DNA of 64,000 bases, from the NCBI GenBank assembly GCA_965263325.1, contig CBDHGY010000002.1:3100001-3164000 (forward strand), written 5' to 3'. Shown here piece after piece: positions 16,638 to 26,296 of this stretch. The notes beneath the pieces are model-generated. The model saw nothing but the letters and a program-made list of their open reading frames with translations. It did not search any database and had not been told where the DNA came from. Source of the DNA: CBDHGY01 sp965263325 (GTDB lineage Bacteria > Pseudomonadota > Alphaproteobacteria > Caulobacterales > Hyphomonadaceae). A program made the position numbers and the translations under genes. Numbering within the stretch: the first letter of the stretch is position 1; every line of letters begins with the position of its first letter.

Positions 16638-18586
16638 GATGTCTTGTTCTGCCGGTTTTCGATGAGCTGGGGGACGACTTCCGGCTCGGCGAGCGTGGAT
16701 GTGTCGCCGAGATTGTCAAAACTGTCTTCTGCGATCTTGCGCAGGATGCGCCGCATGATCTTGCCAGAGCGTGTCTTAGGCAGGCCCGGCGCAAACTGGA
16801 TAAGGTCCGGTGTTGCGATGGGGCCAATTTCTGAGCGGACATGTTTCACGAGCTCGGCTTTAAGCTCGGCGGATGGTTCTTTCCCCGCGATCGGTGTCAC
16901 GTAAGCGTATATGCCTTGTCCCTTGATATCATGAGGATATCCAACAACTGCAGCCTCCGCGACAGCGTCATGAGAGACCAGTGCGCTTTCAACTTCCGCC
17001 GTGCCCATGCGGTGACCGGAGACATTGATCACATCATCGACGCGCCCGGTGATCCAGTAGAAGCCGTCTTCATCGCGCCGACATCCGTCGCCAGTGAAAT
17101 AGGTTCCTGGGTAGGTGGAGAAATACGTATCGATGAAGCGCTGATGGTCACCATAAACCGTGCGCATCTGCCCCGGCCAGGAGCCTTTGATGATGAGATT
17201 GCCTTCAACCCCATCATCGGTGAGCTCATTGCCGTCTGCATCGACGAGGGCTGGAACAATTCCGAAAAACGGGTGGCTTCCTGCGCCGGGTTTCATGTCC
17301 GTTGCGCCGGGCAACGGCACAATCATCGCGCCGCCAGTTTCGGTTTGCCACCATGTGTCGACGATTGGGCAGCGCTCTTCGCCGACGATTTTGAAATACC
17401 ATTCCCAGGCTTCAGGATTTATAGGTTCACCGACTGTGCCAAGCAGACGGATAGATTTGCGCGAGGTGGCTTTTACCGGCGCTTCGCCCTCACGCATCAG
17501 CGCGCGGATCGCGGTCGGCGCTGTGTAGAAGAGCGAGACATTGTGCTCATCGCAAACCTGCCAGAAGCGGCTGGCATCCGGATAGGTTGGCACGCCTTCA
17601 AACATCAGGGTCGTTGTGCCGTTCGCCAGCGGGCCGTAGACAATATATGTGTGGCCCGTCACCCAGCCGACATCCGCCGAGCACCAGAACACATCCTCTT
17701 CTTTCAGATCAAAGACATATTCATGGGTCATGCTGGCCCAGACGAGATAGCCGCCGGCCGTGTGTAGCACGCCTTTAGGTTTGCCCGTGGACCCTGAGGT
17801 GTACAGGATAAAGAGCGGGTCTTCGGCATTCATCGGCTCGGCTGGGCAATCGGCGGAGACATCTGCGCCCACTTCATGCAGCCAGAGATCGCGGCCCTCT
17901 TTCATGTTCACTTCATTGCCGGTGCGCTGAACAACCAGCATCTTCTCAACCATGTCTCCGGCAATCTCGCAGGCTTTGTCGGCATTGACTTTGAGCGGAA
18001 CCAGCCGCCCGCCGCGCACGCCTTCATCGGCGGTGATGAGGAATTTGGAATCACAATCGGTGATCCGGCCTGCCAAGGCTTCTGGGCTGAAGCCGCCAAA
18101 CACAACCGAATGCACCGCGCCAATGCGCGCACAGGCGAGCATCGCATAAGCGGCCTCAACAATCATCGGCATGTAGATGGTGACGCGGTCGCCCTTCTGA
18201 ACGCCCATGCCTTTGAGGATATTGGCGAATTTACAGACCGCTGAGTGGGCCTGTTTGTAGGTAATCTTGTGGCTTTGACCCGGCTCATCGCCTTCAAAAA
18301 TGATGGCGATCTTGTCGCCGCGTGTTTCCAGATGCCGGTCCAGGCAATTATAGCAAACGTTCAGTTCGCCATCTGAATACCATTTTACGTGCAGGTCTTC
18401 CTTGTCCCAGCTGACATCTTTCACTGTGGTAAAAGGTTTGAACCAATCCAGCCGCTGGGCTTGCTCACGCCAGAATGCTTCCGGATTAACGATGGAGGCC
18501 GCATACATATCCTTATATTTTTCCGGCGTGAGGTTCGCTTTCGCCACAAAATCGGCCGGAACTGGATAGGATTTTTTATCGGTCAT
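16634..18586 (-). CDS. acs: Acetyl-coenzyme A synthetase
   Basis: A 650-aa AMP-forming acetate-CoA ligase. Motifs: LYTSGSTGKPKGVLHTAGGY (nucleotide binding), DTWWQTETGG, the hinge YFTGDGCRRDEDGFYWI, and the acetylation site PKTRSGKIMRR near the C-terminus. It activates acetate to acetyl-CoA via acetyl-AMP. Length equals that of typical Acs. It is the first gene of the acs-rnhA unit and is divergent from the VIT-domain gene. Confidence 0.98.
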   Translation of the reverse strand: MTDKKSYPVPADFVAKANLTPEKYKDMYAASIVNPEAFWREQAQRLDWFKPFTTVKDVSWDKEDLHVKWYSDGELNVCYNCLDRHLETRGDKIAIIFEGDEPGQSHKITYKQAHSAVCKFANILKGMGVQKGDRVTIYMPMIVEAAYAMLACARIGAVHSVVFGGFSPEALAGRITDCDSKFLITADEGVRGGRLVPLKVNADKACEIAGDMVEKMLVVQRTGNEVNMKEGRDLWLHEVGADVSADCPAEPMNAEDPLFILYTSGSTGKPKGVLHTAGGYLVWASMTHEYVFDLKEEDVFWCSADVGWVTGHTYIVYGPLANGTTTLMFEGVPTYPDASRFWQVCDEHNVSLFYTAPTAIRALMREGEAPVKATSRKSIRLLGTVGEPINPEAWEWYFKIVGEERCPIVDTWWQTETGGAMIVPLPGATDMKPGAGSHPFFGIVPALVDADGNELTDDGVEGNLIIKGSWPGQMRTVYGDHQRFIDTYFSTYPGTYFTGDGCRRDEDGFYWITGRVDDVINVSGHRMGTAEVESALVSHDAVAEAAVVGYPHDIKGQGIYAYVTPIAGKEPSAELKAELVKHVRSEIGPIATPDLIQFAPGLPKTRSGKIMRRILRKIAEDSFDNLGDTSTLAEPEVVPQLIENRQNKTS

Positions 18587-18743
18587 GACGGGCAGCTCCC
18601 TCAGCGCTTTTTCATAGTTTGCATTTTAGATACGGTTTCCCCGAAAAGCGTGCAAGCGACGGTTTGCGCACAGGCTACGGGCTTACTTTGCGGCTGATTT
18701 GTCATAAAGTCAGTCGCTAAGAGCAAAAGGGGCAGCAACAGGC

Positions 18744-21650
18744 ATGGGACGGGTGACAAGCGCGATATGCGCTTTTGGCGCGGGCTTCGTCATCGCATTT
18801 GCGGGCGCAGCGCAAGAATCGAAACCAAATCCGGTCATGACGGCGGTTGACTATTTCTCGCCAGACGACGTGCAGCAGCAGCCACTCGAGCTGATAATCG
18901 ATACACTGGACATTCACGTCGAGTTGGCGGCCGGCTATGCGGAGACAACAGCCGAGATTGAATTCCGTAATCCCACGCAGGATCAGCTTGAAGGACAGTT
19001 CGTACTGGAATTGCCCGACGACGCATTCGTGACAGGTTACGGGCTCGACATCGAAGGGCGAATGATCCCCGGTGTCATAGTTGAAAGCAAGAAAGCCAAA
19101 AAGGCGTTTGAGCAGCGCATTCGCAACCGAGTGGATCCGGGGCTTGGCGAAGTTACCCGCGAGAATAATTTCAAGAACCGGGTGTTTCCGATTGACGCCG
19201 GTCAGACACGAAAAGTGTCAGTATCTTTCACCTCTGCTGTGGGAGAAAACCAACCTTACACATTCCCGTTGTTGGTTGATCAATTGATTGATCAGGTCAG
19301 TATCAAAATCGCCGGCTCATACGGTGAGGTGACGCTGCCACCAGAATTCGGCGCGACGACGATCCAGAATGGCGGCGTCATCGCACGCGATGTCACGCTA
19401 AGCGGTGCATTGGAAGTCGAACCTGCGCAGACCGGTATACAAGGATCGCTTCAGCAACATCCAAAGGGCGAACGATTTGTTTCAGTCACATTTCCAGAAC
19501 CTGAAAGCGAGCCTCTAAGCAAAGTCGAAAAGGTGCGGATATATTGGGACGTATCGATGTCTCATAAATCAGGCGTCGAAAAAGAGCGTGAAGCGATTGA
19601 GGCGGCGTTGCGCATTTATATGCCTGATCGCGTTGAAATCGTACCGTTTGCGAATGGGGTTACCGGCAAAAGACTTTACGCAAATAATTCGGTTGACGCG
19701 GGTGCCCGGCTCGAAAGCCTGCAAACGAACGGCGCTACAAATCTTGAGCAGCTATATACAGATGAAATTGGCAGCACCGGCGCAGATGTCTGCATTCTGG
19801 TCAGCGATGGACGTGTGACGCTTGGGCGATTGCCAACGGGAAAGCTCCCCTGCCGCCTTTATACTTTGAGCGGATCTCCCGAGGCGGACCGCGGGGCATT
19901 AGAACTGCTCGCCAAGAATGGTGGCGGTCGATTTGTTGATGCTGCGCGAGGGGATGGTTCGATATTATGGGGGCGAACCGGAACAACCATCACCAATATT
20001 CGTGCCGGTGGTCAGCCTCTTTCCGGTGATGTGGAATGGACGAGTGACGGCGAAACAATTCGTGTGCTCGCGAAAGTAGACGAGGTTATCAAATCGGTCA
20101 GCCTGCAAGTGAATGGCGTGACGAAGCGTGTGCCTGTCGAACAGATGAGCGACGGTACAATGCTAAGCGCGATTTGGGCGGGTCACAGGCTGAAGACCTT
20201 GCGCGCTTCGGCGGCGAGCTGGTCCGAACGGGTAAAGCTTGCTCAAACTTACGGCGTTGCCGGTAAAGAGGGCAGCTTTCTCGTGCTCGAGACAATTGAT
20301 GATTATGTCGAACAACGTTTGGCGCTCCCTGATTCCGGGTTCAACGAAGCCGAGCGCGCGGACTATTCAGAATTTATCTCAGCTGCACAAAAAGCGGATG
20401 CTGACGAACGAGATATGCGTCTGACAAATGTTGCGGCAGAGTGGGAAGAACTGGTTGATTGGTACCGGACCGATCATTCGCAGTACCAGAGCGAAGAGAC
20501 GAATGAAGTTGAGGAGATGGTGCATGAAAGCCGGTCCATGGCACCACCGCCTTCACCGCCGCCTCCACCACCTCCACCGCCCGCGATGGCTATGGAGGCC
20601 GACGCTCTGGGGGGCGATGACGAGCTGACACAAGAATCAATTGTTGTGACTGCCAACCGCTCTCGGCCTGAAAACAACGCGCCGACAGTTAATGTGCAAA
20701 TTCGCAGATGGTCACCAAACCGTCCATACTTGCGGTCTGTCGAAGGGCTTTGCGGTGATGCGTTTAAAGCCAAATATTTTGAAGAGCGTGAGCGCTACGG
20801 CGACATTCCTGGATTCTACCTCGAGATGGCAGATGCCGTTTCAGATTGTGAAGACGATGATTTAGCTGCTGATATTGTCTTGTCCGCAGTTGAGCTGCCA
20901 TCTGCGAACGTTGACACGATGAGCGCGGTTGCGCACCGCCTGATGGTATACGGTGTCTACAAAGAGGCGATTGATTTGTATCGCCGCGTGCGCGCCGAGG
21001 ATGCGAGGCGACCACAGCCATGGCGGGATCTTGCCTTGGCGCTAGAAATTCATGCGATGGCCCATGGCACGCCTCGTGCGCAGCGCCGAGAAATCCTGAG
21101 TGAAGCGCTCGATCTGCTGGCACATATTATCGAGACGCCGTGGGAGCGCGACTATGACGGGATTGAGCTGATATCGGTGATTGAAGCAAATCGTATCCGA
21201 GACCGGCTTCTGGCGGTTGGCGGCGATGCGGACGCGCTTGATCGGCGACTTCGCTACAGCATGGTGTTCGACCTGCGCGTGACAGCTGCATGGAATGTGG
21301 ACGCAGCAGACATGGACCTTTGGGTCGATGAGCCGACTGGAGAACCTGTCTATTACAGCGAACCCTTGTCAGGCATTGGCGGCCGGTTGTCGAACGACAT
21401 GACGGATGGTTATGGGCCTGAAGAATACCTTATTCGTGAGGTCGCACCCGGAAAATATGAAGTGCGGATGGATTACTACAGCCGGGACATCATCAATCCA
21501 AACGGTGCAGTTGTGCTCCGCGCGCAAATTCATCGCGGCTGGGGAACCCGTAATCAAACGATGGAAACGGTGTTTCTAGAATTCACAAGCGACGAGGAAG
21601 ATAAATATCTTGTCGCAACGATTGATGTTGGGCGCAGCGAAATCAACTAG
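18744..21650 (+). CDS. Exported VIT/von Willebrand A protein with proline-rich linker and DUF2135-like end
   Basis: A 968-aa exported protein. Order: signal peptide (to about residue 24), VIT domain (about 40-170; ESKKAKKAFEQRIRNRVDPG), and a vWA domain whose MIDAS is WDVSMSHKS (about 270). A linker with a run of about a dozen prolines (about 594-610) follows, then the short motif QESIVVTANRSR, a TPR-like helical region and a C-terminal DUF2135-like beta domain ending near AEIN. VIT/vWA proteins act in adhesion or assembly. The IVVTANR motif resembles the mature start of TonB-dependent receptors and is odd here. Its TAG overlaps the ald stop by four bases. Confidence 0.82.
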   Translation: MGRVTSAICAFGAGFVIAFAGAAQESKPNPVMTAVDYFSPDDVQQQPLELIIDTLDIHVELAAGYAETTAEIEFRNPTQDQLEGQFVLELPDDAFVTGYGLDIEGRMIPGVIVESKKAKKAFEQRIRNRVDPGLGEVTRENNFKNRVFPIDAGQTRKVSVSFTSAVGENQPYTFPLLVDQLIDQVSIKIAGSYGEVTLPPEFGATTIQNGGVIARDVTLSGALEVEPAQTGIQGSLQQHPKGERFVSVTFPEPESEPLSKVEKVRIYWDVSMSHKSGVEKEREAIEAALRIYMPDRVEIVPFANGVTGKRLYANNSVDAGARLESLQTNGATNLEQLYTDEIGSTGADVCILVSDGRVTLGRLPTGKLPCRLYTLSGSPEADRGALELLAKNGGGRFVDAARGDGSILWGRTGTTITNIRAGGQPLSGDVEWTSDGETIRVLAKVDEVIKSVSLQVNGVTKRVPVEQMSDGTMLSAIWAGHRLKTLRASAASWSERVKLAQTYGVAGKEGSFLVLETIDDYVEQRLALPDSGFNEAERADYSEFISAAQKADADERDMRLTNVAAEWEELVDWYRTDHSQYQSEETNEVEEMVHESRSMAPPPSPPPPPPPPPAMAMEADALGGDDELTQESIVVTANRSRPENNAPTVNVQIRRWSPNRPYLRSVEGLCGDAFKAKYFEERERYGDIPGFYLEMADAVSDCEDDDLAADIVLSAVELPSANVDTMSAVAHRLMVYGVYKEAIDLYRRVRAEDARRPQPWRDLALALEIHAMAHGTPRAQRREILSEALDLLAHIIETPWERDYDGIELISVIEANRIRDRLLAVGGDADALDRRLRYSMVFDLRVTAAWNVDAADMDLWVDEPTGEPVYYSEPLSGIGGRLSNDMTDGYGPEEYLIREVAPGKYEVRMDYYSRDIINPNGAVVLRAQIHRGWGTRNQTMETVFLEFTSDEEDKYLVATIDVGRSEIN

Positions 21651-22765
21651 GCTGGCTGAAACCAGTCCGGCAAGACAAAGTCCTCGCCAAGGTCACGCGC
21701 GACAAGTTCGTGCGCGATCTTTCCGCCGGCGACTGTTAGTCCATTTGCCAGGTGCGCGTTTTCGTTGAGCGCCTTGTGTGTGCCTTTGTTGGCAATCTGC
21801 ATTACAAAAGGAAGCGTGGCGTTGTTCAGCGCATATGTTGATGTACGTGGCACCGCGCCAGGCATATTCGCAACGCAGTAATGTAGAATTCCGTCGACTT
21901 CATAGATCGGGTCCTCATGGGTCGTTGGTTTTGACGTTTCAAAACAACCGCCCTGATCAATTGCAATATCAACCAGCACAGCGCCCGGCCGCATCGTTTT
22001 GAGTTGTTCCCGCGAAATTAGCTTCGGTGCGGACGCGCCCGGAATTAACACTGCACCAATCACCAGGTCTGCGCCTTTCACGGCTTCGGCGAGCGACGCA
22101 GATGTTGAGTACATTGTCTTGATTGAGCCGCGGAACTGTTCATCAAGCTCGGCCATGCGCACATTGTTTCGGTCAAACACGGTTATGTCAGCGCGCATGC
22201 CGACAGCGATTTCTGCCGCATTTGTTCCTGAAACGCCGCCACCGATGATCACGACTTTCGCTGGCATGACGCCTGGAACACCGCCGAGCAAAATACCGCG
22301 GCCGCGCTTTGTCTTCATCAGGGCCCAGGCAGCGACTTGCATGGACATCCGTCCGGCAACTTGGCTCATAGGACGAAGAAGCGGTAGGCCACCTTCGTCA
22401 TCAGTTACGGTTTCGTATGCGATTGCCGTGCAACCACTCTCCATCAATCCTTTTGCCTGGATGGGGTCGGGTGCGAGATGCAGATAGGTGAACAGCGTGT
22501 GGTCAGGGGTCAGCCGCGCCGTCTCTTCCGGTTGAGGCTCTTTGACTTTCACAATCAGATCGGATTTGGCGAAGACGTCATCCGCGTTGGGGCTTATTTC
22601 GGCACCGGCTTTCGTGTAAGCCTCATTGTCAAAGCCCGATCCAGTGCCAGCGCCATCTTGAATATTCACCTGATGCCCCGCACGAACCAGTTCACCTACG
22701 CTTTCCGGCGTAAGTCCGACCCGAAATTCCTGCTTTTTTATTTCAGTTGGAACACCAATTCGCAT
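21647..22765 (-). CDS. ald: Alanine dehydrogenase
   Basis: A 372-aa NAD-dependent enzyme interconverting L-alanine and pyruvate plus ammonia. It begins MRIGVPTEIKKQEFRVGLTP as the family does. The catalytic Lys/His region (YLHLAPD) is present, as are the Rossmann motif (VIIGGGVSGTNAAEIAVGM) and VDIAIDQGGCFETS. Length and motifs are standard. It converges on the VIT/vWA gene. Confidence 0.97.
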   Translation of the reverse strand: MRIGVPTEIKKQEFRVGLTPESVGELVRAGHQVNIQDGAGTGSGFDNEAYTKAGAEISPNADDVFAKSDLIVKVKEPQPEETARLTPDHTLFTYLHLAPDPIQAKGLMESGCTAIAYETVTDDEGGLPLLRPMSQVAGRMSMQVAAWALMKTKRGRGILLGGVPGVMPAKVVIIGGGVSGTNAAEIAVGMRADITVFDRNNVRMAELDEQFRGSIKTMYSTSASLAEAVKGADLVIGAVLIPGASAPKLISREQLKTMRPGAVLVDIAIDQGGCFETSKPTTHEDPIYEVDGILHYCVANMPGAVPRTSTYALNNATLPFVMQIANKGTHKALNENAHLANGLTVAGGKIAHELVARDLGEDFVLPDWFQPA

Positions 22766-22835
22766 ACGTCTCTCCCTTTATTGCCGCTCTAATGGGGCAA
22801 TTTTTTCAATTTATCCACTATGCGCAGATAAAAAA

Positions 22836-22869
22836 GACCACTCATCGCAGGAGAGGGCGATGAGTGGTC
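22836..22869 (-). terminator. Intrinsic terminator of the TorF-type porin gene
   Basis: A perfect 13-bp stem: GACCACTCATCGC (22836-22848) with GCGATGAGTGGTC (22857-22869) and an eight-base loop. Read on the minus strand it is followed by a run of T. It ends the porin transcript before ald. Confidence 0.85.
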
Positions 22870-22921
22870 AAGTAATCCCGGTTCTCTGGGAGGATTAGAG
22901 GCCGAGAGTAGATGGAACCAG

Positions 22922-23614
22922 TTACATAGAACGAGACAATGTTACGACGAAGCGGTCATCAAGAAGGTCGGCGTCAGTTGAAGCCAGTCCAGCAGTTTCG
23001 ATGTCATTGCTCCAGAAACGGAAATCGAGATCAAATCCTTCAAAGGATGTTGTCGCCCCAAGTGCGAACATTGTGTAGTCGTCGCCGCCGTCAAAGCTGT
23101 AATTGCCGACTTGGCCGTCCACAGAGAACATGTCGCTGATGGCAAGAGCCGCATTCGCTTCGATAAAGACATTCTGGTTGTCCGGATCCCAATTGACCGA
23201 ACCACCGACGCCGAACTGCTCGGTCAGGCCGTAGCTGAGTGCGCCGTAAACTTCTGTGAAGTCTAGATCTGTGTCGGAGGAGTCTGGGTAAGCGTAGTAA
23301 ATTACGCCGACATCCCAGCCGAGACCGGCGTCTGTTTCCCCAGCCAGGCCGCCATAAAAGTCAATTTCCATATTGGTGTCGGTGCCGTCACCAAAGTCCA
23401 CGTTTGACGCCCATGTACCCGCGTAAAACATGCCATTGGAGTAATCGAAGCCGCCCTGGATCGCCCAGTCGCCAGCAGATTGGGTAACACCGCGCCAAAC
23501 ATAGTCAGTTGTTAAAGCGACATTGCCGCTCCATTCGCCTTCTGCCTGCGCTACTGCGCCCCCCATGAAGCCCATAAGTAAAGCAGCACTTGCTGCCTTC
23601 ATTACTTTTTTCAT
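22922..23614 (-). CDS. TorF-family putative outer-membrane porin
   Basis: A 230-aa protein with a signal peptide (MKKVMKAASAALLMGFMGGAVAQA) and alternating beta-strand pattern. The start WSGNVALTTDYVWRGVTQS is characteristic of the TIGR02001/TorF family, and the C-terminus is aromatic/hydrophobic (FVVTLSRSM). Family members are small acidic beta-barrels thought to be porins; the substrate is unknown. The ATG at 23614 gives the signal peptide; an upstream in-frame start does not. It is monocistronic with a perfect terminator hairpin. Confidence 0.85.
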   Translation of the reverse strand: MKKVMKAASAALLMGFMGGAVAQAEGEWSGNVALTTDYVWRGVTQSAGDWAIQGGFDYSNGMFYAGTWASNVDFGDGTDTNMEIDFYGGLAGETDAGLGWDVGVIYYAYPDSSDTDLDFTEVYGALSYGLTEQFGVGGSVNWDPDNQNVFIEANAALAISDMFSVDGQVGNYSFDGGDDYTMFALGATTSFEGFDLDFRFWSNDIETAGLASTDADLLDDRFVVTLSRSM

Positions 23615-24086
23615 TTTGAAATACCTTCCCGTACTTGGTCTGAAACTGTGGCCCCTAATTGCGGTGTTGCAGAGCGTGAACGCAAATTTTGTGGTCATGC
23701 CTGCAGATTGAGCATCGCTAATGCGTACTTAGAGGGCGCACTTCTGCTAGAGTGCCTGAAATTCATGCAAAAAATGAAATCTGCACGTCGCCGAGCTAAG
23801 AGAAATCCATTTCTTTAGGGTTAATTTGGATTCGGATGCCGATTGCCGAATTAGACATAGCACTTTGGTGAAGACGCCTTATATCCCCAGATGATTGGGT
23901 CAAACTAACCAAAATCTCCGATGAATACTACAATTATATAGAGACTTTTGTCTGACGACTCGCCGCTGACATGATAATTGACGGTTGCCAATCGCTTCCA
24001 ACAAGTGTTTTGCGGGCGTTGGGCAAAAAGAAACAAACCCGCATCCGGGAACGAGAGGGGGAACTAATGCAGAGGGCAATACGCAC
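23615..24086. other. 472-base divergent intergenic region
   Basis: It separates the porin (minus) and antiporter (plus) genes and must hold both promoters. I see no credible gene. A perfect inverted repeat AGAAATCCATTTCT sits at 23801-23814 and could be an operator. No recognised riboswitch was found. Confidence 0.5.
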
Positions 24087-25094
24087 ATGATGTATCTGTT
24101 GATCCTCGGAGGATTGGTCCTCCTGTTCATCGGTGGAGAGATTCTGGTTCGCGGATCAGTCGGTATTGCGCGGAAATTCGATGTTTCCGAATTGGTTATT
24201 GGTGCTGTGCTTGTTGGATTTGGTACAAGTATGCCAGAACTCGTGACATCGCTACGTGCCGTCGGTCAGGGGGCCGAAGGCGTTGCGGTTGGTAATGTTG
24301 CCGGCTCGAATATCGCGAACATTCTATTGGTTTTGGGGGTCGCGGCGCTTATCCGTCCTATTATAACCCATCCTCGGTCCCTCGTTCGGGATATGAGCGT
24401 TCTGATTCTATCGACAATCGCTTTCGGCGTGATCGTATATTATGACGGATTCTCGCGACCGGTGGGTTTCCTGCTGACACTCAGCCTCTTGGCTTATGTT
24501 GGCTTTACGCTCTTCTTAGATCAGAAGAATGGCGGCGAAACTGCAACAATGCATTCTGATGAAGCTGACGTCGTTGAGGCGGACGATCCGCTGCCGCTTG
24601 CATTGATTTTTACCGTGGGGGGGATCGCGGGCGTCATTTTTGGTGCGAACCTCCTTGTTGATGGTGCCGTCGAACTCGCCAAATCATTCTATATATCTGA
24701 GGCCGTTATCGGTTTGACGATCGTTGCGATCGGAACAAGCCTTCCGGAACTTGCTACCTCTGTAGTTTCAGCTATGCGAGGAAAAGCAGATGTTGCAGTC
24801 GGGAACGTCATTGGCTCCAGCATATTCAATATTCTTGGCATCTTAGGTGTAACTGCGCTCGTTCAACCGTTCTCAGTCATGGAGGCTCCAACCGCACCAA
24901 CGACCTCGTCCATTGCCCCAATGCTGAATTGGGGAGATATGGGCGCGCTCGTCTTGTCAGTCTTCTTGCTGATCTTGTTCGCCTTTACCGGGAAGCGGCT
25001 GGCGCGTTGGGAAGGCGGCGTTATGTTGCTGGCCTATCTCGTTTACATGTTTATGTTGTTTGATCTTCTACCAACTCCATTCGCAACAGCCTGA
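24087..25094 (+). CDS. CaCA-family calcium/sodium antiporter
   Basis: A 335-aa YrbG-type exchanger with ten or so transmembrane helices and two inverted alpha repeats. Each repeat carries a G(T)S-PE core: VGFGTSMPELVTSLRAV with VGNVAGSNIANIL in the first half, and VAIGTSLPELATSVVSA with VGNVIGSSIFNILGI in the second. The conserved Glu and Ser/Asn residues for ion binding are present. It exports Ca2+ in exchange for Na+ or H+. The ATG at 24087 was chosen; an upstream in-frame start adds a hydrophilic tail. Its stop overlaps the queF start (TGATG). Confidence 0.93.
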   Translation: MMYLLILGGLVLLFIGGEILVRGSVGIARKFDVSELVIGAVLVGFGTSMPELVTSLRAVGQGAEGVAVGNVAGSNIANILLVLGVAALIRPIITHPRSLVRDMSVLILSTIAFGVIVYYDGFSRPVGFLLTLSLLAYVGFTLFLDQKNGGETATMHSDEADVVEADDPLPLALIFTVGGIAGVIFGANLLVDGAVELAKSFYISEAVIGLTIVAIGTSLPELATSVVSAMRGKADVAVGNVIGSSIFNILGILGVTALVQPFSVMEAPTAPTTSSIAPMLNWGDMGALVLSVFLLILFAFTGKRLARWEGGVMLLAYLVYMFMLFDLLPTPFATA

Positions 25095-25555
25095 TGAGTG
25101 ACGTTTACAAAGATATCAAAGGCTTAGGAGCGAATGTGCCCCTGCCGGCACATCCTGGCGAAGCAGAACTGGAAGCGGTTCCAAACCCGCAGACCGGCGA
25201 ACTATATCTTTCGCGGTTCACTGCCCCGGAGTTTACCTCGATTTGCCCTGTGACCAGCCAGCCTGATTTCGCACATCTTGTAATCGACATTTGCCCGGAC
25301 AAATTCCTGGTTGAATCCAAGTCGCTGAAACTGTTTCTTGGGTCATTTAGAAATCACGGCGCATTTCATGAAGACTGCACAGTTATGGTGGGTAAGCGGA
25401 TCGCGGCCGCCATCCACCCAAAATGGCTCCGGATTTGTGGGTATTGGTATCCCCGCGGCGGCATTCCGATTGACGTGTTCTGGCAAACGGGCGAGCCACC
25501 GAAAGGCCTATATGTTCCGGAGACAGGAGTTCGGCCTTACCGCGGACGCGGCTAG
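25094..25555 (+). CDS. queF: NADPH-dependent preQ0 reductase (7-cyano-7-deazaguanine reductase)
   Basis: A 153-aa type I (unimodular) QueF. The catalytic cysteine is in EFTSICPVTSQPDFAHL and the second conserved block is ESKSLKLFLGSFRNHGAFHE, with the substrate-binding Glu and the His-Glu pair. It reduces preQ0 to preQ1 in queuosine tRNA modification. No other que genes are nearby. It overlaps the antiporter stop by one base and converges with the nitroreductase gene (CTAG overlap). Confidence 0.96.
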   Translation: MSDVYKDIKGLGANVPLPAHPGEAELEAVPNPQTGELYLSRFTAPEFTSICPVTSQPDFAHLVIDICPDKFLVESKSLKLFLGSFRNHGAFHEDCTVMVGKRIAAAIHPKWLRICGYWYPRGGIPIDVFWQTGEPPKGLYVPETGVRPYRGRG

Positions 25556-26181
25556 GGTTGCCAGCGAACCGTGCGCTCTTTGACATCTGGGCGAGGACGC
25601 TCTGGCGGATCCATATCTGTGGAACCCAGATACATAATGCCAGATACACGCTCGTGCTCCTCTAGCCCCATCTCGCGTGCAATATCTTTGTCGAAAGCGA
25701 GCCATTCACTTAACCAGACACCGGCCCATCCGCTTGCGTTTGCGACAAGGAGCAAATTAAAGCACACGGCTCCTGAAGAAAGCTCCTGTTCCCAAACGGG
25801 TGTGCGTCCATCGTCTACAGGTGAAGAGACGATGACAACGACCACAGGCGCACGCAAGAACCGGGCGCGCTCTTCATCAATCTGCTTATCGGTTGCGCCG
25901 GGTGTTTTTGCTTTGAATACTTGGGCGATCTTTTCGCCAAAAGAGGTGCGCGTCTCTCCTTCAAAGACAATAAACCGCCATGGTCCGAGCTTCCGGTGGT
26001 CCGGAACGCGAGCAGCAACGTAAAGAAGTTCATCTAGTTCTTCTGCGCTCGGACCCGGCGCGCGAAGCGCTTGCTTGGAGATCGACCTGCGCATTGCAAG
26101 AAAAGCGCGAACGTCGGCGTTTGGCATGGTCGCTTTGAGCGGCTGTGTTTTGGTTGGTGGGGATGGGAATAGCTCTGTCAT
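25552..26181 (-). CDS. Nitroreductase-family flavoprotein
   Basis: A 209-aa protein of the YdjA-like nitroreductase group. It has the FMN-binding start RRSISKQALRAPGPS, the VPDHRKLGPWRFIVFEG block and GWAGVWLSEWLAFDKD near the flavin site. These enzymes reduce nitro groups or other acceptors with NAD(P)H. The ATG at 26181 is used; a second Met at 26127 is also possible. It is divergent from the tetR gene, and the shared intergenic region carries a candidate TetR operator. Confidence 0.88.
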   Translation of the reverse strand: MTELFPSPPTKTQPLKATMPNADVRAFLAMRRSISKQALRAPGPSAEELDELLYVAARVPDHRKLGPWRFIVFEGETRTSFGEKIAQVFKAKTPGATDKQIDEERARFLRAPVVVVIVSSPVDDGRTPVWEQELSSGAVCFNLLLVANASGWAGVWLSEWLAFDKDIAREMGLEEHERVSGIMYLGSTDMDPPERPRPDVKERTVRWQP

Positions 26182-26232
26182 TTGCCCGCCTTACAACAGA
26201 TGTCGCAAAAAAGAAGCAGCACCCCTAGAAAA

Positions 26233-26256
26233 GTGAACGTTGTTTACTAAGTGAAC
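26233..26256. promoter_or_regulatory. Candidate TetR operator (three alternating half-sites)
   Basis: GTGAAC (26233-26238), GTTTAC (26242-26247) and GTGAAC (26251-26256) repeat every nine bases. Adjacent half-sites form imperfect palindromes. It lies between the nitroreductase and tetR starts, where an autoregulatory TetR site is expected. Confidence 0.5.
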
Positions 26257-26296
26257 AGGAGTTGATAATTTGAGCGTCCAGACTAGGTCATAAATC

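Noticed and set aside
16841..17767. 308-codon plus-strand frame opposite acs
   Set aside because: Antisense shadow of the acetyl-CoA synthetase gene with no recognisable domain.
20474..20773. Glycine-run frame on the minus strand within the VIT/vWA gene
   Set aside because: The glycine run is only the reverse complement of the polyproline codons.
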